From contig JAPYXD010000677.1 in NCBI GenBank assembly GCA_030998225.1, positions 12,213,501-12,277,500 of the forward strand: 64,000 bases of DNA, written 5' to 3'. The position numbers were made by a program, and so were the translations under genes. Under the pieces are notes generated by a model that ran no database searches, was not told the DNA's origin, and was given only the letters and a program-made list of their open reading frames with translations. The stretch is from Diplolepis rosae. Its lineage: Eukaryota > Arthropoda > Insecta > Hymenoptera > Diplolepididae. Positions 55,925 through 64,000 of this stretch are shown here, piece by piece (the stretch's first letter is position 1; every line of letters begins with the position of its first letter).

Positions 55925-56145
55925 ATTACTTGCCGTTTTTTACATTACCGACATTTCTTGTCTATAAAGTCATGTTTATGCGAAATGAGGCATTCATTTG
56001 AAAACTTGTAATGATCTCTATGTAATTAAAAACGTTTAGGAATGGACAGACCTTCTTTACAACTCGATCTCTCATTTTGTATAGATATGAATTTAGGGAT
56101 TAAAAATGTCGATAATGTAGGAATTGGCAAGTATCAAATTACTTT
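55925..56145. repeat. Worn TTAA foldback of the 'cgattcc' family
   Basis: TTTTACATTACCGACATTTC near 55939 and AAAAATGTCGATAATGTAGG (56101) followed by AATTGGCAAGTATCAAATTACT-TTAA are the two worn ends. The left TTAA and outer 20 bp are lost. Confidence 0.45.
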
Positions 56146-56149
56146 AAGT

Positions 56150-56728
56150 ATACAATAAACCAGAAAAGAATAGAAAAAAGGGTATTTTGATTTATATTTC
56201 TATAAAGAAAGGAAATTAAACTTGAAAATTTGTTAAGAAATGAATCGGATATATGATCAACAAATCATAAATTTGTTCCAGTGGAATAAAAAGTTCAACA
56301 ACATAGATCTCGAAGATAGCGTTCTTCGATTTTATTTTCTTTTTATAAGAAACTCACTTGTCTTATATCTCTAACCAGACAAGGGATTTGGACAGCGCAA
56401 TCTTCGAGAAAATACTTGGACTCTGACGAATTTTCACTAAGGCAGCAGACTAAACTGGTATCGATTCGATGTTCCGGCAATATTTGTACATGTTCCTATT
56501 CCCATGCTTTCTTTCGCTCCCTTTTTATCACATTCCAGACAATGTCTTTTACTAATTATCACGTGACATCCTCAGTAACAACGTACATCGGGAGAGAATT
56601 TTAGACTCGCTAGTTGGTTAATTTATCATTGTAGATTACAACACACGTATGTTTTTGTAATATTATCAATGTATAAGGCCTGCATGTCTACATGGAATTT
56701 TTTTTTTGCATTGTGTTCTTTTATCCAA
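56150..56728. other. Intron, no supported feature
   Basis: AT-rich intron; the open frame at 56416-56604 has no recognised domain. Confidence 0.35.
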
Positions 56729-56730
56729 TT

Positions 56731-56963
56731 ATAAGGTCATCTATCACGTGTAGATTCCTACATTGCCGACATTTTTTGTCTACAAACTTGTATCCATGTT
56801 AAATGAGATATCGAGTTGAAAATTTGTTAAATATTTTAAAAACTCTTTCGAATTATAAACATTTTATTTTACTTAAAAAACTTTAAGCTCAGTTTCGCAT
56901 GGAAATGAGTTTGCAGAAAAAATCTCAACAGGGCAAGAATCTATACATGATTCATGACCTTAA
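56731..56963. mobile_element. TTAA foldback, 'gattcctacattgccgac' family
   Basis: Left flank ATAA (mutated) 56731-56734, right TTAA 56960-56963. Ends GGTCATCTATCACGTGTAG and the loose inverse GGTCATGAATCATGTATAG. Inner arms AATGAGATATCGAGTTGAAA / AAGCTCAGTTTCG. Confidence 0.62.
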
Positions 56964-57101
56964 GGAATCTATTATTATAAATTGTATCATGCAGGCCTAA
57001 TGTAAAATACACCTTTGTAGACGCTTGCTTTTATCGAAAAATTCACAATTGCTTTCTTAATATTGTTAAGATTCCAGCTAACATTTTTTTTGTGTTGCCA
57101 G

Positions 57102-57212
57102 ACACATTGTTGTGTGCGGCCACATAACCTACGAGTCTGTGTCGCACTTCCTCAAGGATTTCTTACATGAGGACCGCGAGGACGTCGACGTAGAAGTCGT
57201 CTTCTTACATAG
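57102..57212 (+). CDS. slo: slowpoke exon: first strand and helix of RCK1
   Basis: One hundred eleven bases complete the arginine codon left by whichever alternative exon is used, then encode [36 protein letters not shown] and start another arginine. This is the beginning of the cytosolic Rossmann-like RCK1 domain that couples Ca2+ to gating. The two aspartates equivalent to human D362 and D367 (K-D-F and E-D-R) are present. The acceptor TTGCCAG follows a T-rich tract; the donor is TAG|GTATGA. A TTAA foldback starts 86 bp after the donor. Confidence 0.96.
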
Positions 57213-57297
57213 GTATGACACCTTATATCGCCGACTTTAGACGAAACAATTTCACGTTTTCATCATTTTTATTGGCAGTTTAGAATCTAGCCATTAG

Positions 57298-57666
57298 TTA
57301 AGGCCATCGACCAACCTGGTCACGTGACTAGATTTCTACTTTATCGGCATTTCAGTTTGTGTAACCCCATTTCTATAAAAATGAAGACAGGTAACTGAAA
57401 ATTTGTAGAATTTAATAAAATACAAACAATAGTATAGGTCTGTCTGGTCATAAATGTTCATAATTATAAAAAAAAATGTCTTTCAATACATTTTCTTTTA
57501 TAATTATAAACATTTATGTCTAGACAGACTTTTCTTAGTGCATTTCATTTACTCTCACAAATTTTCAATTTGTTATCTTATTTTTTACAGAAATGGAGTT
57601 ACACAAATTGAAAATGCTGATATGGTAGGAATCTAGTCACGTGATCCGGTTGGCCCATGGCCTTAA
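57298..57666. mobile_element. TTAA foldback, 'ccaacctggtcacgtgac' family
   Basis: TTAA 57298-57301 and 57663-57666. Ends GGCCATCGACCAACCTGG and GATCCGGTTGGCCCATGGCC. Full palindrome with the central CATAATTATAAAA pair and the GTCTGTCTGGTCATAAATG / CATTTATGTCTAGACAGAC pair. Confidence 0.8.
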
Positions 57667-57796
57667 GCCTTCATTCACGGATGAAAATGTTTCGTCTCAG
57701 GAAATTTAATTATGCGGTCTTTTTACTATTTCTATTGAAACTCTTTCACTTATTGCTCTTGATGAAATTCAAGAAATATATATTTTACTGGTCATT

Positions 57797-58115
57797 TTCA
57801 GTGTCAGTGAATCAGAGCTATTCCGAATCACAATGAACTAATCCGATAAACGTTTTGAATCTTATTCGATGCTAATCGGTAAAAATCAATCCGACTAATT
57901 CCGGTTCAAACCGAGGCATCAACCCGAATCGGATAAATCCGAATTAAAGTCTCGGATTGAACCGAAATGAATTGGATCGATTTGGATTGATTTTTAACCG
58001 ATTCACATCGAAGCAAATTCAAAACCCGTTTTCAGATTAGTCCGGAATGAATTTAAACAGCTTTTTGAATGGTTCGGATTTAATTGAATTGAATTCCTTT
58101 TCAAAACAATCGCCT
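57797..58115. mobile_element. Degenerate 'AATCCGA' foldback
   Basis: Left arm AGAGCTATTCCGAATCAC ... AAAAATCAATCCGACTAATTCC, right arm GGATTGATTTTTAACCG ... GATTAGTCCGGAATG. An older relative of 35160-35695, with arms now about 75% matched. Confidence 0.5.
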
Positions 58116-58742
58116 GGGAAATTACGAAGAATGGAAATACAAGGATTCAAATCATGAAGAGTGTCAGTAACTGTTAATAATTGAAGTGATTTGAATTTTT
58201 GCTTTTCCGCTATAAATTCTTTGCTTTGTGCAAAAGAATTTGAAACCTGGTATTCAGCCTTGACCAGTGATTGATTGTGTACTTAAAGATATTTTTTTTA
58301 TATTTTATTTCCTACATTTAGAGATAACGTGGTAAGTATAAAGTTTCTCCGAGGTCTCGAGTTATCGATGCTACATTGTACTACACACAACACAATATGT
58401 GAGGGTGATCAGACAGTTTAAGGAGGAAAAGTTCCCTTTCTTCCGGAAAAAGCGTTTTTTATTTGTGCCAAAGTAATGAAGATACTCTAAACGAAATAAA
58501 TTCAGGCACGTTGAAACATATTTTCCATCAAAGTCCTGTTTTTTTCAACTAGTTATAAATGCTTTCGGAGGGTATTCGACTTTATTCGAGATTTCAATAA
58601 ATTTAAATCTTGAATTTGTCAAATCATCCAGATTATTAAAGAATAAGAAAAGATTTGCCTCAGTCCTGATTCATACTAGAAATTGTTAAAATTGATAACA
58701 CAGGCCCACAAAAAAAAGTGATCTGAACTTTTCATTTCACTA

Positions 58743-59203
58743 CACGAAAAAAACAGTATAGCTGTTCGACCTATACCGGTATATAGTGTCTCGACCCATG
58801 CGGTATAGGTGAGACAACTATACTGGTTTGCCGCGCGACCCATACATTGCTTCGCATGCACGCGACTCTAACCTCGAAATGAGAAAGAAGTGTCATTTTT
58901 TCGAGGCGTTTTTTCGAAAGCGTTTCTCGATTTGTTTGGAGCATTTTTTCTTTCTTTGAAAGATCATTTTTGCGTATCACATATTGTTTTATCACACGTG
59001 AAAATTCACAAGAGCGATAACGATGGCATAATACTTTGTTTACGATCGCTATACATGGTATTGTCATATCAACGAACTTGTATAGCTGTCTCACCTATAC
59101 TCGTATAGTTCTGAGGACCATACCGTAGCATTGGTCTGATAGCAATATTTTCTGGTTCTGAGGACCAAAATATAGTTCTCTTAGCTATACTGTTTTTTCA
59201 GTG
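58743..59203. mobile_element. TA-flanked MITE 'cagtatagct' nested in the 2.4 kb foldback
   Basis: TA 58741-58742 and 59204-59205. Ends CACGAAAAAAACAGTATAGC and the inverse GCTATACTGTTTTTTCAGTG. The interior repeats CTATACCGGTATA-like and GGTGAGACA/TGTCTCACC units. The right arm of the host (61005-61020, GGTTGCCTAGTGAAATT) keeps the same site empty with a single TA. Open frames inside are not recognised. Confidence 0.72.
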
Positions 59204-59543
59204 TAGGCTATCCTTATGGATTTTGAGCCGCTGAATTCGAATCCGGTTTCATAATTTCTCCTAGACCCCACAATTTTTCCCTAGCCTAGGGAAAAAATGT
59301 GAAATCTTGGAAGATTCAGGCTCCGTTAAAGTAATACTTATCCGCGGGAAAATTAATAATACAATGTGGTTTCTACGTATTTCGAGTCGCTAAGTTCGAA
59401 TTCGAGATTATAATTGTTCTATCGTACCTCAAAATTCCCCTAGCCTAGGGGAAAAAGTGTATAACTTAGCTGAATTCATATCTGACATAAGGATTTTTCT
59501 ACAGTACCTCAGAACTGCCCTAGCCTAGGGTAAAAGGTATATA

Positions 59544-60576
59544 CACGGAAAAAAATTTAACTAGGCGACCGAGCGAATGAAGAATGATCCCAATTTCAAA
59601 GAATTAATGTGTTCAAATCATATAAAACTTTAGTCAAATTGTATAAACTGTTTAGGTGAAGAAGCACATTTCACACAGTTGCTGAATAACAGAAATTATT
59701 ATTTTCTACAAATTGCATATGTTTCCAATATGGTAGAATTAAGTAAAAAGTATAAATGAAATAGAAATATATATTCCCATAGCAGCAACTTGTTTATCAG
59801 CTATTGTCAATTTCAATATCTCTATGCTAGCTATATTGTAAATCCCTGCAAGTTTATGTGGTGATGTATTTAAAATGACAACTAAAGCTTAAGTGCAATG
59901 TTTAAAGTTTAAATTACTGTAATTTTAAAGTATTAAAGGTAAGCAAACTGTTAAACGATGGCTGATTTTTATGTACGTAACATTCTCCAACAGTGGAAGT
60001 TGGATAAGTACATTCCCGTATTTGAAGGTTAGTTTTGCATATTTTTCCATTTTCATGTCTTTTTTATTACTGCAATCAAAATATGTATGTTTACAAAATT
60101 CTTGCAATTTCTTATTGTAACGAACACAAAAAGTTCTTCTAAATTTTGCTACTATTTGCGAATAAAAAAAAGGTTTTTTCGTTTTGAGAAAATGAAAATC
60201 CTTAATACTGATTATAAAGATTTCAAGCACGGAAAAATTATGTCATATTTTTATTTGCTTATACTCCATAAATATATATCGTGTCACATAACCTACAAAT
60301 GACTCAAAATTATTTTGTTATTGTCATGTTCTTAAGGTTATAACTGCGGTAGCTATACTTTTCAATTAGCCTTCTTTTATAATTGTAAAATCTCAATTCT
60401 AGCTATAAACAGTGCCTTTCTCGACTATAGAAAATCGCTGGAATAGCTAAAGTGGTTACGGATATTCACTTTGGCTGAATCCGAGATATGCCTTCATTCG
60501 CTCGTTCGTTACCAGCTAAACGTTTAACTGTCGCAAAGAATAACTTTGCTGTCACAACTATACTTTTTTTTCCGTG
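59544..60576. mobile_element. TA-flanked 1.03 kb element nested in the 2.4 kb foldback
   Basis: TA 59542-59543 and 60577-60578. Ends CACGGAAAAAAATTTAACTAG and the inverse CTATACTTTTTTTTCCGTG. Just inside, GGCGACCGAGCGAATGAAG and CTTCATTCGCTCGTTCG pair. The AT-rich interior has a 101-codon minus-strand frame (59925-60230) of no recognised family. Probably a non-autonomous relative of the other CACGG-ended elements. Confidence 0.6.
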
Positions 60577-61510
60577 TAGCTTGACAAATCTTGAGTTTTT
60601 ACAAAGGTTTTTCCCCCTAGGCTAGGGGAATTCTGAGGTACTGTAGAAAAATTCTATGTCAAATATAAATTCAGCAACTCAAAATACGGAAAAATATCAG
60701 CTTTCTTGTGTAAAGATAAAACCTCCGTGAAACCTCAAGTTTTGCTAAGGTATACACTTTTTCCCCTAGGCTAGGGGAATTCTGAGGTACTGTAGAAAAA
60801 TTCTAATCTCGGATTCGGACTTAGCGACTCGAAATACGTAGAAACCACATTGTTTTATTAAGTTTCCCGTGGATAAATATTACTTTAACGGAGTCTGAAA
60901 CTTCCAAGATTTCACACTGTTTTCCTAGGCTAGAGGAAAATTGTGGGGTCTAGGGGAAATTGTGAGACCGGATTCGATTTTAGCGGCTCAAAATCCATAA
61001 GGGTTGCCTAGTGAAATTAAAAGTTCAGATCACTTTTTTTTTGTAGGCCTGTGTAATGATCAAGGTTCGAATCTGAGCTGAAGCAGATTTTTTATCATTC
61101 TTGAATTATTGTCTAGAAGAATCTAGAAATTCGAAATTTCGATTCTTTGATGAGTTATTTTACTGCAGGTTTATTTTATTTTGTCCGAAAAAATCAAACT
61201 TTTGTTGAAACATCGTCTGGTGGCTGAAATTAGTTGTTCTTCAGGATGTCTAACATCGTAGAAATCCATAAAATCCTGAAATATTGTTTCGGATCATACA
61301 GATTTACTTTTTGAACAGCACTGTTAGTTTATTTATCTTCTAGTCCTGAAGTTTTTTCAATTTCTGAGGTTTAATATCATCTGAATCGAGAGTATCTAAA
61401 ACTTCTCTTTACTTTTTAAAAGTCTTAATTTTCTCTTTTTCAAGTCTAATTTTTTCGCATTGTTCAAGTGTTCCCTCACAGTATTTAGATTCGTAAAAAC
61501 TGAGAGCGCT

Positions 61511-62098
61511 GAGAAAAATGTTTGGTTAATCCATCCAAAATTTAGTTTAATCATCCAAAAAATTGGTTTAATGCAGAGTTGACCATTCGTTGATTCAAGA
61601 ATAGAATTTGTTTCATGCAACCGATGATATTTTTTTTGGATACGATTTAATTAAATTAACCAAATTTCAGTTTAATTAAAGCCATGCATCACCCAAAAAT
61701 TCCGGCGTTTTAGTTTTTGCCAACTCATTTTGCATACAAACTGAGATACTGAGTTGAACTTTTGTAAAATTAAATAAAATCGTCTAAAATTGGCAAATAA
61801 TGTTAAATATAAAATAAATGTTTATATTTTCTAAACCTAAAAAACTTTTTTTCTAAAACATTTTTATAAAATTATTTATGACATATTCTAGAATTATTTT
61901 TGAATTTATTATTTATTGGTGCATTTTATTTTATTTCACAAGTTTCCAACCCAGTATCTCATTTTGTACGAAAATAAGGTTACAGAAACTGAAATGCCGG
62001 TAAGGTAGGGATCTATTTCTGATCCATGGCCACAATCAAAGGTCTTGGTTAATTTGATAAAAAATGGTTTGGTTAGATAAAGTAAATTGTTTTCTGAC
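61511..62098. mobile_element. 'ggttaatcc' foldback interrupted by a TTAA element
   Basis: Starts CTGAGAAAAATGTTTGGTTAATCC, with TTTAGTTTAATCATCC inside. The far end, after the insertion, is GGTTTGGTTAGATAAAGTAAATTGTTTTCTGAC. Related to 30636-30869. Confidence 0.5.
61676..62033. mobile_element. TTAA foldback, worn, nested
   Basis: TTAA 61676-61679 at the left; the right flank is mutated (CACAA). Ends AGCCATGCATCACCC and CTGATCCATGGCCA; AAATTCCGGCGTTTTAG (left) mirrors CTGAAATGCCGGTAAGG (right). Centre TTTATAAAATTATTTATGA. Inserted in the loop of 61511-62098. Confidence 0.55.
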
Positions 62099-62415
62099 TA
62101 TAACTTTCACATATCAATATTATCAAAGTTTTCATTTGAAAGACATAAAAAAATTGTTATTCAATTAGAGAATTACAAGTTTCATCAATAGGAACAATAA
62201 AAGCCTCCCGGAATGAAATTTGAAAAATGACTATTTTATCTTGGAAAGTTTGAAATCGTTGTGAAAATTTGTTAGCTATTTCTTGCTTTAAATTAAATTG
62301 AGAATAGGATCCGTAAACAAAGCTTGTGCAGAAAGTCCCCACAGAATGAGTTTCTTGTGATTGGATTTTTGGGGTGTCTGATCACCCTGTCGTAAGGAGT
62401 GGCCTGTGATTGCAG

Positions 62416-62521
62416 GAAAGAACCTGATCTCGAATTGGAGGGTCTTCTCAAGAGGCATTACACGACCGTGGAGTTTTTTCAGGGAACCATGATGAATGCC
62501 GTGGATCTGGAGCGCGTCAAG
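62416..62521 (+). CDS. slo: slowpoke exon: second RCK1 segment
   Basis: One hundred six bases complete an arginine codon and encode [15 protein letters not shown], then [20 protein letters not shown], leaving frame 0. It is the RCK1 helix-strand region following F-L-H-R and a close match to insect Slo. As I recall, the common Drosophila isoform differs here in several residues (G-L-F-K-R-H-F, T-I-M-N-P-I-D), so another version of this exon may exist; I found none in the window. Acceptor TGATTGCAG, donor AAG|GTACCC. The RCK1 remainder and RCK2 lie downstream. Confidence 0.95.
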
Positions 62522-62524
62522 GTA

Positions 62525-62980
62525 CCCTCAACCCTAGAACCACATGAATCCACAAAATCACGTGACTCCTCCACCTGATCCTCTTCTTCCCCACGTGCGC
62601 GGATCTCAACATTTCTACTCTAGTTTTTGTAGGTTATTACTAATCTCGTCTGGATTTACGCCACCAAGTTGACCAATTGATATCTTCTCGGATTTCTCTA
62701 TTTTCAGTTATCATAATTGCTCTACTTATATTTCTATACATTCATTATTGCATTTATTATGTTCGTATATGTATTATATGTACGTACATCGAACACAGGT
62801 AGCACATAATTCTTCTTAACATACATATTTATATTTATGTATACATACAAATACTATACATGTGTATAAATAGTATAAATACGATATACATATAGTAATA
62901 CTTGACATATATATGAATTCTATGCATTAATATAAACATTCACACAGAAGCATACTTGATTACACTTTTGGAAAAATCTA
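62525..62980. other. Intron with TA/CATA-rich simple sequence
   Basis: From 62740 to 62945 the sequence is rich in TATGTA, TACATA and ATATAC steps (low-complexity). No exon seen. Confidence 0.5.
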
Positions 62981-62982
62981 TA

Positions 62983-63586
62983 TTAAGGCCATTTATCACG
63001 TATCGAATTCCTACCTTACCGGCCATTTCAAAATGGAATATCGAGTCTGTAAACTCATGTCGATATCGGGTAATGAGCTTTTGAAATTAAATAAAAGATA
63101 CTAAAGAATGTATGTTTCCATTCAAATGTTGTCATAATAAAAATAATTATCTTTTGAAAAAGAATTTATAATTACACTCAAGTCGGATAATAGGGGAACT
63201 CGGTTTAGGAGCTTCCTAGAATTAGTTCGATGATAGTGCTGGGCGAGGGGTCGAAAGAGTGGCGATGTAAATAACTTGGAGTCGTTAAGTTCCGTAAGAG
63301 AACAAGTGGCTGTGCCATTTCGTCGTGTTCGCTTTAACTCTCTTCCATGACTGCAATAGTTCTTACGGTCATGATTCTTTTTATCTAAGGATTACCTGAG
63401 TTTAGGGATGCAACACCCGAAATTGACCCTATAATCCCACTTGAGTGTATGAACATTAAGGAATAGATAAACTTAATGTTTTTTATATTTACTTTCATGA
63501 ATCTTTCACTTGACACGAATACAAGTTTAGACTACAGGAAAATAATGTCGGTAAGGTAGAAGTCAGATAAGTGCATATGACCTTAA
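62983..63586. mobile_element. TTAA foldback, 'gaattcctaccttacc' family, interrupted
   Basis: TTAA 62983-62986 and 63583-63586. Ends GGCCATTTATCACGTATCG and the loose inverse GGTCATATGCACTTATCTG. A TA-flanked foldback occupies 63175-63447. Confidence 0.62.
63175..63447. mobile_element. Nested TA-flanked element CACTCAAGT
   Basis: TA 63173-63174 and 63448-63449. Ends CACTCAAGTCGGATAATAGGG and the inverse CCCTATAATCCCACTTGAGTG. The interior is GC-richer (CTGGGCGAGGGGTCGAAAGAG) and only the terminal 40 bp pair. 273 bp, MITE-like. It is a minor curiosity that it has a unique interior, unlike the full foldbacks. Confidence 0.62.
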
Positions 63587-63589
63587 CGG

Positions 63590-64000
63590 TAATTGCTCTT
63601 GTACTACTGTACAATATTTGGATAAACTTCCGAAAAGCACTTACTTTCGATTAATTTGAAACTCACTATACCCACGTATTTTGAGGCGCTGATTACGAAT
63701 ATGATGATGAAAATTTTCAAGGTCAAAACTAAAAAAAACGTTTTTAACAAGTTTTTTCATTTTGTGTCGATAAATATTGATCTAGGAAAAAAATATTCCC
63801 TACAAAAGTTGTAGCGGGTGAAAAGATCTATCTTCAATATTCTGTACATTTTTGCCCTAAAACCATTATTTTTCGAGAAAAATGAGACTAAATGGAATCA
63901 AAGAGACAGGCACACTATGAGAAGTTTTTCTTAATTCAAATCGTCCCCTATTAAATGGAATCAGACAGTCATACGATGGGGAGTTTTTCTCCATTCAAAT
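63590..64000. repeat. Intron with a ~62-bp imperfect tandem repeat at the window end
   Basis: AAATGGAATCAAAGAGACAG ... AGTTTTTCTTAATTCAAAT (63891-63941) is followed by AAATGGAATCAGACAGTCAT ... AGTTTTTCTCCATTCAAAT (63953-64000). Two units at about a 62-bp period, cut by the window edge. The stretch at 63680-63850 (TACAAAAGTTGTAG palindrome at 63801) looks repeat-derived but has no second copy here. Confidence 0.5.

Larger units (their letters stand above)
58640..61100. mobile_element. ~2.4 kb foldback with 'CCTAGCCTAGGGG' motifs, hosting two insertions
   Basis: Outer arms: CACAGGCCCACAAAAAAAAG (58699) and its inverse CTTTTTTTTTGTAGGCCTGTG (61033-61053), extending outward through GATTTGCCTCAG / CTGAAGCAGATTTT. 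The inner arms contain CCCTAGCCTAGGG-type palindromes at 59279, 59437 and 59518 (left) and 60612, 60763 and 60925 (right), each with matching neighbours such as GTACCTCAGAA and TTCTGAGGTAC. Two TA-flanked elements interrupt the left arm and the centre. A B-box-like GGTTCGAATCT lies at 61064-61074. Confidence 0.7.

Noticed and set aside
58771..59094. 107-codon minus-strand open frame
   Set aside because: It lies inside the TA-flanked MITE at 58743-59203 and reads through its inverted arms.
59925..60230. 101-codon minus-strand open frame
   Set aside because: AT-rich interior of a non-autonomous element, no family recognised and no intact neighbours.

Overview
This window is an AT-rich piece of an insect genome. 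It holds one recognisable host gene, the plus-strand BK-type (Ca2+- and voltage-activated) potassium channel slowpoke (slo), and nothing else I can defend as a protein-coding host gene. Six constant exons and one bank of three alternative exons lie in order: S1 (14035-14096), S1-S2 linker plus S2 (14193-14289), S3-S5 (17742-18005), pore plus start of S6 (23656-23823), the alternative S6-end/RCK1-linker exons (32619-32710, 38267-38358, 46919-47010), the first RCK1 strand and helix (57102-57212), and the next RCK1 segment (62416-62521). All have AG/GT boundaries and consistent phases. The start codon, S0, the rest of RCK1 and all of RCK2 are outside the window. The protein matches insect Slo closely; I cannot fix the insect order from it.

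The other ~63 kb is intron packed with short non-autonomous DNA elements, mostly near-perfect foldbacks. There are four main classes. (1) A TTAA-flanked foldback superfamily whose ends read TTAA-GGCC-ATG...; at least 18 full or partial copies occur, often back to back and sharing a TTAA. (2) TA-flanked foldbacks with CACTG/CACGG-type ends, the pattern of Tc1/mariner-like MITEs, plus a pogo/Tigger-like element at 53721. (3) A 0.9-1.4 kb element with ACATTCTCATCATG ends and GCGCGAAGCGCG islands, in three long copies, two of them facing each other at 18480-21432. (4) A 2.04 kb element with ~480-bp inverted arms (14403-16440) that carries a cysteine/histidine-rich exon-like ORF.

Layout: 1-14034 upstream intron with foldbacks and two GC-richer islands; 14035-18005 S1-S5 exons with the 2 kb long-TIR element 113 bp behind the second exon; 18130-22386 a nest several insertions deep; 23656 pore exon; 24-32 kb mostly plain AT-rich intron with TTAA foldbacks; 32.6-47.0 kb the alternative-exon bank with many foldbacks between its members, including a run at 44737-46455; 48-55 kb foldback clusters and the GC-richest patch of the window (52.4-54.2 kb); 57-62.5 kb RCK1 exons around a ~2.4 kb nested palindrome.

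The gene logic is clear: each alternative exon is 92 nt, so exactly one must be used to keep frame. The most unusual feature is the density, nesting and self-documenting insertion history of the foldback elements inside one neuronal ion-channel gene, where the introns must produce pre-mRNA rich in long hairpins.
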